A stretch of DNA of 64,000 bases from positions 1,703,033-1,767,032 of the forward strand of contig NZ_KI912148.1 in NCBI RefSeq assembly GCF_000517105.1, read 5' to 3'. The notes below the pieces were generated by a model that was not told where the DNA came from, ran no database searches, and saw only the letters and a list, made by a program, of their open reading frames with translations. Positions 19,481 through 28,264 of this stretch are shown here, piece after piece; within the stretch, counting starts at the first letter, position 1; each line of letters begins with the position of its first letter. The position numbers were made by a program, and so were the translations under genes. The stretch is from Fischerella sp. PCC 9605. GTDB taxonomy: Bacteria; Cyanobacteriota; Cyanobacteriia; Cyanobacteriales; Nostocaceae.

Positions 19481-19889
19481 AGGTTGAGATGATGATTAAA
19501 AATTGGTTACTAAGTATCCGGCAAAAGGGTATTTTAAAATCACGAGCAAATGGAGTAAATTTCAGTGGCAAGAAATTTAATCTAAGGTTAGATATTATGC
19601 TTTTTTAAAAAAGTGTCTACGTAAAATTTACTTTAATATAGTTGGATAAATCTAACTCCAGTCTAAGTTTTACCAGCAAAAGAGTTTAAAGTAGATCCAC
19701 TTAATTTTGTATAAATTTTATATTAATAAAATATTTACCGATCAACTGGGGTGAGTAAAGGCGATCGCTAGAATTAAAGTATCAAATATTAACCGGGCTT
19801 GCGTACACAAACCCGGTGATGCTTGACCATTAGGCTGAATTGATAATCGCAATCTCTTTTAATTAGGATGTGCTGTAAACTCTGCCAAA
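19481..19889. other. Intergenic region upstream of GGDEF-EAL gene
   Basis: About 409 bases, AT-rich from 19580 to 19740. It holds one HIP1 site near 19762 and the hairpin listed at 19792-19817. No gene is supported; a frame at 19146-19571 is antisense-shifted noise over the start of the GGDEF-EAL gene. Confidence 0.5.
19792..19817 (-). terminator. Probable terminator of the sbtAB-carbonic anhydrase operon
   Basis: ACCGGG (19792-19797) pairs with CCCGGT (19812-19817), with TTG/CAA extending the stem inside. On the minus strand it is followed by a TTAATATTTGATACTTT stretch. It sits about 73 bases beyond the carbonic anhydrase stop. Confidence 0.5.
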
Positions 19890-20615
19890 TCAAGTAATAA
19901 TGCTCACTTTTCCCGTATCCAAATCATAACGACCCCCGACAATTTTCAATTTGCCAGACTGCAACCGCTCATTTAAGAGCTTGGATAGCTTCAGCCTTTC
20001 AATTTGATAGTGCACATTTGCAATTACAGCATTCTCAACCGCGTCGCCTGACTGACCTTTGACCTTTGCCACGGCTGGCTTAATTGCCTTCACAAAACTA
20101 CCAATCTCACCAAGCAGAGATTCTTGCTGTACAGCTGCGGTTACTGCTCCGCAGCGTTCATGACCTAGTACCATCAATACAGGAGTGCCTAAAAGAGCAA
20201 CAGCATATTCAATACTGCCGATTGCTTCCCGCGTGGCAATATTGCCAGCAATACGAACATCAAAGATATCTCCTATACCTTGATCGAAAACAATTTCTGC
20301 TGGCACTCGCGAATCTGCACAACTCAGGATAGTTGCAAATGGATGTTGAGCTTGAGCAACTTCTTGCAAACGCGCCTGAGATTGATCGGGATATTGGGGT
20401 TTATGCTGGACAAATCGCTGATTTCCCTCCATCAGCTTTTGCAGCGCTGCATCGGGAGTAAGAGGTTGAGGAGTTGTTAGAGACAATTCGGCGGCTTGAA
20501 CTTGTTCAACCTGCCAGAGTAAATCGCTGGCAGTTGCCATTATACTAAATGCCCCAATGGCTCCCAACTTTAGAAACTCACGACGTTCTATCAAACGCTT
20601 CATTGGGTTCATCAT
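19890..20615 (-). CDS. Tat-exported beta-carbonic anhydrase
   Basis: 241 residues. N-terminal twin-arginine signal RREFLKLGAIG (Arg11-Arg12) ending near VQAAE, so export to the periplasm is predicted. Zinc site of beta-class enzymes: SCADSRVP (Cys99, Asp101, Arg103) and GHERCGAV (His152, Cys155). It interconverts CO2 and bicarbonate. It starts just 4 bases after the sbtB stop, third gene of sbtA-sbtB-CA, so it probably supplies bicarbonate outside the membrane to the SbtA transporter or recovers leaked CO2. Length fits the exported EcaB-like group. Active-site residues are complete. Confidence 0.9.
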   Translation of the reverse strand: MMNPMKRLIERREFLKLGAIGAFSIMATASDLLWQVEQVQAAELSLTTPQPLTPDAALQKLMEGNQRFVQHKPQYPDQSQARLQEVAQAQHPFATILSCADSRVPAEIVFDQGIGDIFDVRIAGNIATREAIGSIEYAVALLGTPVLMVLGHERCGAVTAAVQQESLLGEIGSFVKAIKPAVAKVKGQSGDAVENAVIANVHYQIERLKLSKLLNERLQSGKLKIVGGRYDLDTGKVSIIT

Positions 20616-20619
20616 ATTT

Positions 20620-20934
20620 TTACAGCGAGGCGATGCATTTTACAGAGCGAATCTCCATCACATCTGAGATGTAACAGGTTCCTCCAAACTTATTGAGTAG
20701 GGGTCTAATATTTTCTACAACAGGCTTGAGTTGTTCTGGTTGGCAGAACGCGATGATGTAAACATTATCAAGCATGGTCATGTCTAAATCTTCTGTCATT
20801 TCGCCTCGCAACCCTTTGCCAGCAACATTGCGAATCACGGCATGACCATGTACACCTGACTTGTCCAAACTATCTAAAATTTTGCCCAGTTCAAACGAGT
20901 TGGCGATAATTTCTATCTTTTTAACCAGGTGCAT
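20620..20934 (-). CDS. sbtB: SbtB, PII-like regulator of bicarbonate transport
   Basis: About 104 residues from the ATG at 20934, which has GGAGG seven bases upstream; the frame is open to 20949 but that start would overlap sbtA. PII-like ferredoxin fold: KKIEIIANSFELGKILDSL, GHAVIRNVAGKGLRGE (T-loop region) and NVYIIAFCQPEQLKPVVE. Known SbtB proteins bind cyclic AMP and other adenine nucleotides and gate SbtA. This one ends EIRSVKCIASL and lacks the C-terminal CGPxGC redox loop of the Synechocystis protein. It follows sbtA and precedes the carbonic anhydrase. Confidence 0.88.
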   Translation of the reverse strand: MHLVKKIEIIANSFELGKILDSLDKSGVHGHAVIRNVAGKGLRGEMTEDLDMTMLDNVYIIAFCQPEQLKPVVENIRPLLNKFGGTCYISDVMEIRSVKCIASL

Positions 20935-20939
20935 ATTAA

Positions 20940-21914
20940 TTACCTCCACAACAGGTTAATTCCGTACAGGTATAGAGGAATTCCTACTATAATATTGAAC
21001 GGAAATGTCACTGCTAGAGCAGTAGAAACATACAGGCTGGGATTCGCTTCAGGAACGGTCAACCGCATAGCTGCTGGGACAGCAATGTAAGAGGCACTGG
21101 CACACAGCACAGCAAACAAAAGTGCATCTCCCTGAGGCATACCAATAAATCTGGCAATTAATAATCCAATGCCTGCATTGAGTACTGGAATCAGTATGGC
21201 AAATGAGATCAGAAAAATTCCGGTTTTTTGCAAGTCTTTAATTCTTCTAGCAGCGACCAGTCCCATATCCAGCAAAAAGAAGGTGAGAATGCCATAGAAC
21301 AGTCCTTGAGTAAAGGGTTCTAAGACCTGCCACCCGTGTTCTCCCGTCAAGAAACCAATCAGGAGGCTACCAACCAGTAAAAAGACTGAACTATTTAAAA
21401 ATGCCTCTTGCAATACTTCAGACCAGGCAAAGTCCCGCTTGCCATCGGTGGTGAATAGATTCACTAGGATCAGACCAACAATAATAGCTGGAGATTCCAT
21501 CAGGGCAAGGGCTGCCACCATGTAGCCATCAAAAGCAATGCCAAGCTCAGTTAGAAAGGCACTCGCTGTGATGAATGTAACAGCGCTGATCGAGCCGTAG
21601 GTTGCCGCGATCGCCGCAGCATCGTAAGTATCTAGTTTCAGCCTGAGAATAAAAAAGGTGTAAATTGGGACAACACACGCCATCAACATCGCTGCTAAAA
21701 GCGTCAAAATTACTTCCTGTGTGATACCACTTTTGATCAGCTCTACCCCCCCCTTAAACCCAATGGCAAACAGCAGATAAAGCGAAAGGAGTTTGGGTAC
21801 TGGTGCAGGAATTTCTAGATCGGACTTGACAAAAACAGCAGTCATGCCCAAGAAAAAAAACAAGACTGGCGGATTCAGGATGTTGGATACAATCAAACTG
21901 CCATCCATGTCCAT
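20940..21914 (-). CDS. sbtA: SbtA-family sodium-dependent bicarbonate permease
   Basis: 324 residues, about ten membrane helices. Family features: LYLLFAIGFKGGVELIKSG, the discontinuous-helix regions YGSISAVTFITAS and CASASYIAVPAAMR, and VSTALAVTFPFNI. In Synechocystis SbtA the second region reads SSSDISGP; here it is SASYIAVP, and the large cytoplasmic loop between the two halves is shorter (ends near TTDGKRDFAW), making it some 50 residues shorter. It may be a distinct SbtA clade with different affinity or ion use. First gene of the operon with sbtB and the exported carbonic anhydrase. Confidence 0.87.
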   Translation of the reverse strand: MDMDGSLIVSNILNPPVLFFFLGMTAVFVKSDLEIPAPVPKLLSLYLLFAIGFKGGVELIKSGITQEVILTLLAAMLMACVVPIYTFFILRLKLDTYDAAAIAATYGSISAVTFITASAFLTELGIAFDGYMVAALALMESPAIIVGLILVNLFTTDGKRDFAWSEVLQEAFLNSSVFLLVGSLLIGFLTGEHGWQVLEPFTQGLFYGILTFFLLDMGLVAARRIKDLQKTGIFLISFAILIPVLNAGIGLLIARFIGMPQGDALLFAVLCASASYIAVPAAMRLTVPEANPSLYVSTALAVTFPFNIIVGIPLYLYGINLLWR

Positions 21915-22194
21915 CCCTCCTCATACGGATAAAACCGTAAATTAAACAAACTTTGCATTGCAGAAATTTATTATCATCATTGAATCATGATGTATCGTGT
22001 CCCGTTACCCAATGTCAATTGGGTGATGAAGCATTTCAACAACCATCAAAATCAAATATCCGTTGTTTTGAGTGCAACAGCAACCGCACTTTTACGTGAC
22101 ACCACAGCGATCTTATACAAACAAGCGATCGCCTTCTTTGTTCGTTTGTAAGAACGATAAAATATTGACAGAGTGGCAATGACACCGAACCTGT

Positions 22195-22743
22195 ATGACA
22201 ACAGCGCTTCCTCCGTCCCTCACCCTCGAAGAATTCCTCAAACTGCCAGAAACAAAGCCTGCGAGTGAATTTATTGACGGTCAAATTTACCAAAAACCCA
22301 TGCCTCAAGGCAAACACTCCAGGCTGCAACTCAAGTTTTGTGATGCAGTCAATCAAGTTGCAGAAACACCGAAAATTGCCCTCGCTTTCCCAGAGTTGCG
22401 CTGTACTTTTGGGGGACGCTCTATTGTGCCTGATGCTACCGTATTCCTGTGGGAGCGAATACCATTTGATGATGATGGCGAAGTACCTAATACCTTTGAT
22501 ATTTGTCCAGACTGGACGGTAGAAATTCTCTCACCCGAACAGAGAGCTACTAAAGTTATTAGTAATATTTTGCACTGCCTTAGACATGGCACTCAGCTAG
22601 GATGGTTAATTGACCCAGATGAGCGGTTAATTTTAGCGTTTCTTCCAGGACAAGAACCTATCGAGTTAACTCTTAGCGATCGCAGCTTGCAATCGACCGT
22701 GAATCTTGGTAGGGAAAAGGGCTTGGTAGAGTTCGCTACCTAG
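22195..22743 (+). CDS. Uma2 family endonuclease-like protein (DUF820)
   Basis: 182 residues. Typical Uma2 start (LTLEEFLKLPETKPASEFIDG), core VPDATVF and EILSPEQRATKV with the Asp and Glu of a PD-(D/E)XK fold, and the late GWLIDP. These proteins are very numerous in cyanobacteria and their biological role is unclear. The last 78 bases overlap, on the opposite strand, the 3' end of the LRR-COR gene; both reading frames look genuine there. ATG at 22195; no strong Shine-Dalgarno. Confidence 0.85.
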   Translation: MTTALPPSLTLEEFLKLPETKPASEFIDGQIYQKPMPQGKHSRLQLKFCDAVNQVAETPKIALAFPELRCTFGGRSIVPDATVFLWERIPFDDDGEVPNTFDICPDWTVEILSPEQRATKVISNILHCLRHGTQLGWLIDPDERLILAFLPGQEPIELTLSDRSLQSTVNLGREKGLVEFAT

Positions 22744-24816
22744 TGCTTTGAGCAAGTCAGTATCTGTCTGTCTCTGCTCAATCAGTTTTAATGTCAGCTT
22801 AATTCTATTCATCTCCAACCGCAATTCGCCCCACTCGTCGCCTTGTTCTGAGGAAGCGCGAATTTTGCGATCGCCTGTAACCAATATTTGAAAATCGTGG
22901 TAATTCATAGTGGTTTGATTTTGGAATGATTGATCTCTCGCTTTGGACAATTCCTGTTGTAGTGGTGCAGTTCGGGGTTTAAGTTCCTGTTCTGTGGGCA
23001 AATTAACATCATCAATTAGCCTACGAACATCGACCATTTCATAGCTGTTCTCGCACTCAATCCGATATCGACCAGCTTTCAAACGCTTATACAAGTTTTC
23101 CAGAGGGTAGGAATAAGGTTCCAGACTTCCTGCACAGCTATTGCAGTTACAAGGAACAAGAGTTTGATATTGCAAACGTTCAAAAGACTTGTGGATTTTT
23201 TCGAGTTCGTGAGTGACGACTGTTAGCAATTCTTTCTTGCGGTGTCCGGCTACACGGACTTTAATTTCTTTTTGATTGTAGTGTTCAATGATTTCAGCAC
23301 GAGTTTCGTCTTTGTTGAGAACAACGCCGCTTCTCCAAACGAGTTTTTGTTGTTCAATCCAAGGGTGTGTTTCAACAATGAAGCGGGTGAGAATACCCTT
23401 GGGCATAAACTCGTATTTGTAGCGCAAAATCAGGTTATTAGTTCCGTCCCAATTGTAGTCTGGTTGATTGATATTAAGTAGTTGGGGTGCAATATAGTTA
23501 CCGGGACGATTAGGAATTGGGTAACAAAGTTTGAACCGCATCATTAGTTGCAGCAGTTCATCTCGCATGTCGGCATATTTGCTATCTTTCCAAATATCAG
23601 CGAGATCATTTTTGGTGAAACAGCCGAGATTTTTCTTGACGGTTTGATTGTCTAAAACTTTGTAGACGGCAGTTGTACCCCATTCAGGTTTAAGGATGAC
23701 ATAGTGTTTAAGCGTAGAATCGTCTTGGAAGTGCAGACAAACGCCGAGGTCGTGCAGATAGCGACTCAGCCGCAGCATATCTTTACGGTCAGTTAAATTA
23801 TTAACTCGGCAAAGGTTCTCGTATTCGTAAAAGCTAATGTAGTTGCGGGAATCGTTTTCTAAAGCTGCTCTAACTCTCACCCAGAGTTTTGGTAGAGGTG
23901 TACCGACGTGGGGTAGTCTGCTGATGTAGTCTTGAATAGCTTGTTTAATTTCTGCTAACCCGCGATTAGTGGCTAAGTTAGTTGCCAGAACTTTCTCCAG
24001 ATTAGTAAATTCTCCGCGCAATTGGCGATCGTTGACTTCACACTGACGGTCTTGTTTTTCGTTTTTAACGATCAGAACCGGACTATTATCACTAAGGAGT
24101 TCGACAACCTTAAGCCACCAGTAAAAGTCAGTGTTTTCTTTGCGAGTATCAGCGACTAAAGCATAGAGGGAACGTTCAGTGAGGAAAAACTGGTGGGTTT
24201 GATGGTAAATCTCTTGCCCGCCGAAGTCCCAGATATTGACGCGAAAGTCTTTGCCATTTGGTTGGGTGAAGTTCCATTGAATTACGTCAATGCCTTGGGT
24301 TGATTCCTCATCAGCCTGGAGTTCGTAAGTTTCGTCTTCTATTTTCTTGGCTAAAGAAGTTTTACCTGCTCCCCCTTCACCAACAATCAATAATTTTGCT
24401 TCGTAGAAGGGTTCAGTTTCGTTGGGATCTTGTACCCGAAAATAGAAATCGAGAATTTCATTCACATCGCCTGGATCTTTTGATAAATCCTTCGCTCCCA
24501 AAATCTCAGGTGGAATGGGGACTGGATTACTACGCAGATCCAGCTTTTTCAGATTTGGCAGTTGTCTAATTTCGCTTGGCAGAGTGCTGAGTTGATTGTC
24601 GCGGAGGTGGAGCGTTTGCAAGTTGACCAGTTGACCAATTTCGGTTGGCAGAGTGCTGAGTTGATTGTAGCTGAGGTGGAGCGATCGCAAGTTGACCAGT
24701 TGTCCAATCTCAGGCGGTAAAGCCGTCAACTCATTACCAGAGAGGTCGAGTTCCGTCACGCCCTCTGTTACTGCTTGTTCAATTACCTGTAGCAGTTCTG
24801 CCTCGGTCATGAGCAA
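22666..24816 (-). CDS. LRR-Ras-COR (ROCO) GTPase ending in a CHAT-associated leader
   Basis: 716 residues, cytoplasmic. Leucine-rich repeats at about 20-105 (LSTLPTEIGQLVNLQ type, four units). Ras-like Roc GTPase about 138-310: P-loop GEGGAGKTS (146-154), switch II DFGGQE (197-202) and a degenerate G4 (KNEKQ for NKxD). COR dimerisation region about 315-610. Residues 637-716 (MNYHDFQILVTGDR to LFPTKIHGRLQAAIAKS) resemble the segment found in front of CHAT caspase-like proteases, but the protein stops there, inside the opposite-strand Uma2 gene. It may be a truncated ROCO-CHAT or may work with a separate effector. The LRR/Roc/COR call is firm; the leader call rests on pattern memory. Confidence 0.85.
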   Translation of the reverse strand: MLMTEAELLQVIEQAVTEGVTELDLSGNELTALPPEIGQLVNLRSLHLSYNQLSTLPTEIGQLVNLQTLHLRDNQLSTLPSEIRQLPNLKKLDLRSNPVPIPPEILGAKDLSKDPGDVNEILDFYFRVQDPNETEPFYEAKLLIVGEGGAGKTSLAKKIEDETYELQADEESTQGIDVIQWNFTQPNGKDFRVNIWDFGGQEIYHQTHQFFLTERSLYALVADTRKENTDFYWWLKVVELLSDNSPVLIVKNEKQDRQCEVNDRQLRGEFTNLEKVLATNLATNRGLAEIKQAIQDYISRLPHVGTPLPKLWVRVRAALENDSRNYISFYEYENLCRVNNLTDRKDMLRLSRYLHDLGVCLHFQDDSTLKHYVILKPEWGTTAVYKVLDNQTVKKNLGCFTKNDLADIWKDSKYADMRDELLQLMMRFKLCYPIPNRPGNYIAPQLLNINQPDYNWDGTNNLILRYKYEFMPKGILTRFIVETHPWIEQQKLVWRSGVVLNKDETRAEIIEHYNQKEIKVRVAGHRKKELLTVVTHELEKIHKSFERLQYQTLVPCNCNSCAGSLEPYSYPLENLYKRLKAGRYRIECENSYEMVDVRRLIDDVNLPTEQELKPRTAPLQQELSKARDQSFQNQTTMNYHDFQILVTGDRKIRASSEQGDEWGELRLEMNRIKLTLKLIEQRQTDTDLLKALGSELYQALFPTKIHGRLQAAIAKS

Positions 24817-24941
24817 TTAAGTAGGTTAGCACAAATTAAAGTTAACTCGTGAAGACCGTCATTTGTCATTGGTAGGGGTTTCAGGTGTGTTACTTTTCAT
24901 AACATAGTTATATTTATTTTCACCCACCTATATTGAAAATA

Positions 24942-25004
24942 AACCTCACCCCGTCCTATCGGACACCCCTCTCCTTAGCAAGGAGAGGGGAAGGGGTGAG
25001 GTTT
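24942..25004. repeat. Nested inverted repeat, possible transcription terminator
   Basis: Outer arms AACCTCACCCC (24942-24952) and GGGGTGAGGTTT (24993-25004); inner arms CCCCTCTCCTT (24966-24976) and AAGGAGAGGGG (24980-24990), the inner stem being a perfect 11 bp with a 3-base loop. A T-run follows on the plus strand. Confidence 0.75.
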
Positions 25005-25204
25005 TTCATTCTGGTGTACGCAGTTCATGATGGCTACTTGGCGTATGCTATTAGTGAAAGTACAGCACCATCAGCAATTCAAGGTGCGTTAGCCTACGGC
25101 ATAACACACCCTACTTTTAATATTAATAGGTAGCGATCGCCACTGAGGAAGGCTATGTGTGATATGGCATTTGTCAAATTGTAAGTTGAAATTGAATTGT
25201 CGTT

Positions 25205-25428
25205 ACCAACATCGATTCATCCACACAGAAGGCGATCGCGTTTGTCACAAACGTCTTGACGTTGTTTATTAACGTCGTTTCATCCACACAGAAGGCGATC
25301 GCGTTTGTCACAAACGTCTTGATGTTCTTTATTAACGTTGATTCAATCATAGAGAACACGATCGCGTTTATCACAAACGTCTTGATGTTCTTTATTAACG
25401 TGAAGACGTTCATCACAAACGCCGTGAC
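25205..25428. repeat. 63-bp tandem repeat, about 3.5 copies, each with an HIP1-like core
   Basis: The unit contains CATCCACACAGAAGGCGATC, then GCGTTTGTCACAAACGTCTT, then GACGTTGTTTATTAACGT. Equivalent cores lie at 25232, 25295 and 25358, an exact 63-base period, followed by a partial copy with CATCACAAACGCC. Each unit has the near-palindrome GTTTGT-C-ACAAAC. Copies 1 and 2 are almost identical; copy 3 has diverged. As 63 is 21 codons, both strands stay open. The minus frame (25174-25416) repeats TFVTNAIAFCVDE; the plus frame repeats FVTNVLMFFINV. Confidence 0.8.
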
Positions 25429-25482
25429 AGACTTTTCAGGCGTTCTTTAAAATGCGGCTAAAAAGTAGATTGCATAAGCATA

Positions 25483-26652
25483 TTATCTTCTGCCTTTTTG
25501 CACTAGTTTTTGACCAACTTTGATCAAACGCATCACTCGTTCCGCTGCGTAGGTTAAAAGGTCGGGTGTGTTGGCGATCGCTTCAGGTAGGGTACAGGGT
25601 TCTCTGAGAATCGTGGAAAAAGAGTCAATGCCATAGTCAAAATTCACTCGCGCATCCTTACCAATAGTGCCAGCGATCGCAATTACTGGTAGGTCATAGC
25701 GTTTAGCACGTTGTGCTACTTCCACAGGAATTTTGCCTCGCGGCGTTTGGAAATCTATACTCCCCTCAGCCGTAATAACTAAATCACTATCTTGGAGAAG
25801 GCGATCAAGTTCTAGATATTGCATCACAATGTCATAGCGCGGATGCAGGGTAGCACCCAAAAAGGCGTATAACCCAGTTCCCAATCCACCAGAAGCACCG
25901 CCACCGGGCATTTCCCGTACGTCAATTCCCAACTCGCGCTCGATTACATCTGCATAGTGGTCTAGTGCTGCTGCCATTTGTTCAACTGTTTCTTGTGACG
26001 CGCCTTTTTGGGGGCCAAAAACCCTTGCCACTCCCTTCGGGCCGCATAACAAATTATGCCAGTTACACGCCACATCAATTTGCACTTGTTCGAGGCGGGA
26101 GTCGTGCTTACTCATGTCAATAGTGTGAAGTTTGATGAGTTTGCCACCACCTCTACCCAACTCCTTTCCTGCTGCATCCAAAAAACGTATTCCTAAAGCT
26201 TGTGCCATGCCAGCCCCACCGTCATTTGTACCGGAGTCTCCGCAGCCGACTAAAATTCTTTCGACTCCTGCATCCAATGCCGCCTTAATCAGTTCACCTA
26301 CACCATAAGTGGTAGTTTTCAGAGGGTCACGGGCATCGCGGGGAACTAACCGCAATCCTGCTGCTGCCGCCATTTCTAGTACGGCAGTTTTGACATCTGT
26401 ACCCCCTAGCAAACCATAGTGTGCTTCTACAGCTTGCCCGACCGGGCCAGTTACTTTAACCGGATGCAAGGTTCCGCCTGTTGCAGCAACTAGTGCTTTC
26501 GCAAAGCCTTCACCACCGTCTACAAGCGGTGCTTTGCGGATATCTGCATCCGGAATAGCACGGTTAACACCTGTAGCAATATAATCAGCTACTTCATCTG
26601 CTGCTAAACTTTCTTTGAAACCAGAAGGGGCTATCAGAACTCGTAAAGTCAT
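25483..26652 (-). CDS. Glycerate kinase (GlxK/GarK type)
   Basis: 389 residues. Family features: start VLIAPSGFKESL, PLVDGGEGF, GCGDSGTNDGGAGMAQALG, CNWHNLLCGPKGVA, PGGGASGGLGTGL and SDLVITAEGSIDFQT. It phosphorylates D-glycerate with ATP; for this class the usual product is 2-phosphoglycerate. It would link photorespiratory or imported glycerate to central metabolism. Third of three same-strand genes after the SLC13 permease and HAMP kinase, 79 bases behind the kinase stop. Complete and of normal length. Confidence 0.9.
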   Translation of the reverse strand: MTLRVLIAPSGFKESLAADEVADYIATGVNRAIPDADIRKAPLVDGGEGFAKALVAATGGTLHPVKVTGPVGQAVEAHYGLLGGTDVKTAVLEMAAAAGLRLVPRDARDPLKTTTYGVGELIKAALDAGVERILVGCGDSGTNDGGAGMAQALGIRFLDAAGKELGRGGGKLIKLHTIDMSKHDSRLEQVQIDVACNWHNLLCGPKGVARVFGPQKGASQETVEQMAAALDHYADVIERELGIDVREMPGGGASGGLGTGLYAFLGATLHPRYDIVMQYLELDRLLQDSDLVITAEGSIDFQTPRGKIPVEVAQRAKRYDLPVIAIAGTIGKDARVNFDYGIDSFSTILREPCTLPEAIANTPDLLTYAAERVMRLIKVGQKLVQKGRR

Positions 26653-26731
26653 AACCTACTCCTTGTACTCTGGAAAATTACTGTATTAAAAATTACATAT
26701 AATTGATTCTCCCCCTCTCCCACTGTTTCCC

Positions 26732-28222
26732 TCACTCCTCACGCAACGGCAACCGCATCTGAACAAGCGTACCTAGACCGGGTTCACTGTCAATATGAAG
26801 ACTACCCCCATGCTGCTCAACAATCGCTCTAGTGAGCTTGAGTCCTACACTGGGACGTTGCCTCTGGGTGTCATCAAAGGTAACAAAAGCTTGATTAATC
26901 AATGGCTGCTCAACACCTGTACCATCGTCGGCAACTTCGATCAGCAGTTCGGCGCCCTTAGTTGCATCTTTAGCAAGCAATGACCGTATCCCTAAGTGTC
27001 CTCCCCGTTCTGGTAAGGCTGAAAGAGCGTTGCGTATCAATTCACCCAAAGCTTCTCGCAGCTTGAGCCGATCCACAACTGCGTAGTTAACTTCTGGTGC
27101 AATTTGTAACTCGAAGCTCACACTCCGGCGGGCTAACTCGTCATGAAACCGCAGCATCACTTCGTAAAGTAATGATCGGATATCTGTACGAGCTAGATTC
27201 AGGTCTAAAGGAAATCCGAATTCGGTAACACGCGCCACTGCCTGCAAAATCTGATCGAGCTGGTCAATTACTGCCTGTTTTTGTGCAACTGCTACTGTGC
27301 CACTGCCATCTACCTCATCGCCGTGCAGTTGTGAAACTCGCGATCGCAATTGTGATACCAGCCGATGCAGCATCAGACGGGATGGGACTTTCTGCCAGTC
27401 TGGCTGTTGGCTGGCACCATCTGTCTCTTGTATGGGCACAGCTGCCATGCTGATGATTTGCTCTCGTTGAGCGATCGCTGCGGTCATGCGATTAAAAGCA
27501 CGGTTGAGTGACCCTAACTCGTCTTGACGTTCCTCATCCAAATGACGCTGAAAATCACCTTTTGCCACATCATCCAGCGCTTGTTCTGCTTCGCGCAGGG
27601 GAGCGAATAAATCAGAAGCCAGGTAGGCAAACAGCAAAAAGATCAGCGAGAGAATTCCAAAGGCAGAGATTGTCAACACTAGTTGGGCAGTCTGACGAGT
27701 GTTGTTGGCTTGGTTGCGAATCTGCTGGCGAATCTTTTGGTCAGAAGCCACCGCCGCCTTAGTTACCTCGTCAAATTTCTGGAAGTCTTCCTTTTCTAGT
27801 TGCTCCTCCATCAATTCCAAAGCTTCATTCCGACGACCTGCATCCATCAAATCGAAGACTCTACGGGCATTGTTCATCAGTTGGTTATAGGCGTTGCGAA
27901 CCTGCTGCACTTGTTGACGTTCTGCATCATTATCAGCCAACTTTGCCCAGCGCTCGAAATCTTCATCAACAGGTTCGATAGATTCTTCAAACTCCTCTTT
28001 GGCATCGTCATCGTCGGTAATAACTCGATCTGGCACTTCTTTCATAGCCCGAAAGGTTGCTGCCCGGACTCGCTGCAACAAGAGACTGCGCTGATAGTGA
28101 TCCTGAAGATTGTCTTCACTGGCGTGCCAGCTAGCGATCGCCCATACTGTCACACCACCACTTGCCAGTGCCAGCAGCGCCAAACCGCTAAAAATAGTTA
28201 AGAGCTTCTTCCGTATGTTCAT
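26732..28222 (-). CDS. Membrane sensor histidine kinase with four-helix sensor and HAMP
   Basis: 496 residues. Membrane helix about 8-28, a charged helical outer domain (residues 30-175, with acidic TDDDDAKEEFEESIE), second membrane helix about 182-206, HAMP (FAPLREAEQALDDVAKGDF), then a dimerisation helix and ATPase domain with N box ELIRNALSALPE, G1 VADDGTGV and a G2-like SVGLKLTRAIVEQHGG. The phospho-acceptor helix is unusual: around LMLHRLVSQLRSRVSQL there is no standard HE motif. It lies between an SLC13 permease gene and a glycerate kinase gene, which suggests sensing of a carboxylate. No response regulator is in the cluster. Confidence 0.83.
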   Translation of the reverse strand: MNIRKKLLTIFSGLALLALASGGVTVWAIASWHASEDNLQDHYQRSLLLQRVRAATFRAMKEVPDRVITDDDDAKEEFEESIEPVDEDFERWAKLADNDAERQQVQQVRNAYNQLMNNARRVFDLMDAGRRNEALELMEEQLEKEDFQKFDEVTKAAVASDQKIRQQIRNQANNTRQTAQLVLTISAFGILSLIFLLFAYLASDLFAPLREAEQALDDVAKGDFQRHLDEERQDELGSLNRAFNRMTAAIAQREQIISMAAVPIQETDGASQQPDWQKVPSRLMLHRLVSQLRSRVSQLHGDEVDGSGTVAVAQKQAVIDQLDQILQAVARVTEFGFPLDLNLARTDIRSLLYEVMLRFHDELARRSVSFELQIAPEVNYAVVDRLKLREALGELIRNALSALPERGGHLGIRSLLAKDATKGAELLIEVADDGTGVEQPLINQAFVTFDDTQRQRPSVGLKLTRAIVEQHGGSLHIDSEPGLGTLVQMRLPLREE

Positions 28223-28223
28223 T

Positions 28224-28264
28224 ATTAGTCATTGGTCATTAGTCATTAGTCATTAGTCATTGGT
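28224..28264. repeat. TCATTAG/TCATTGG heptamer tandem repeat
   Basis: Head-to-tail TCATTAG and TCATTGG heptamers lie in the 126-base gap between the permease and kinase genes, immediately upstream of the kinase ATG (28222). STRR class; may affect transcript structure. Confidence 0.75.

Larger units (their letters stand above)
24817..25482. other. Intergenic region with palindromes and a 63-bp tandem repeat
   Basis: About 666 bases. Contents: a long hairpin (24942-25004), a cyanobacterial dispersed-repeat piece (GTGCGTTAGCCTACGGC near 25083), an HIP1 site (near 25134) and the 63-bp tandem array at 25205-25428. No ordinary gene. Frames spanning the array on both strands exist only because 63 is a multiple of three. 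Confidence 0.6.

Noticed and set aside
22036-22356. 106-codon minus-strand frame over the start of Uma2
   Set aside because: Antisense to a clear Uma2 N-terminus; no conserved motif.
24933-25133. 66-codon plus-strand frame before the 63-bp repeat
   Set aside because: Composed of the hairpin and a dispersed repeat (GALAYGITHPTF), not a protein.
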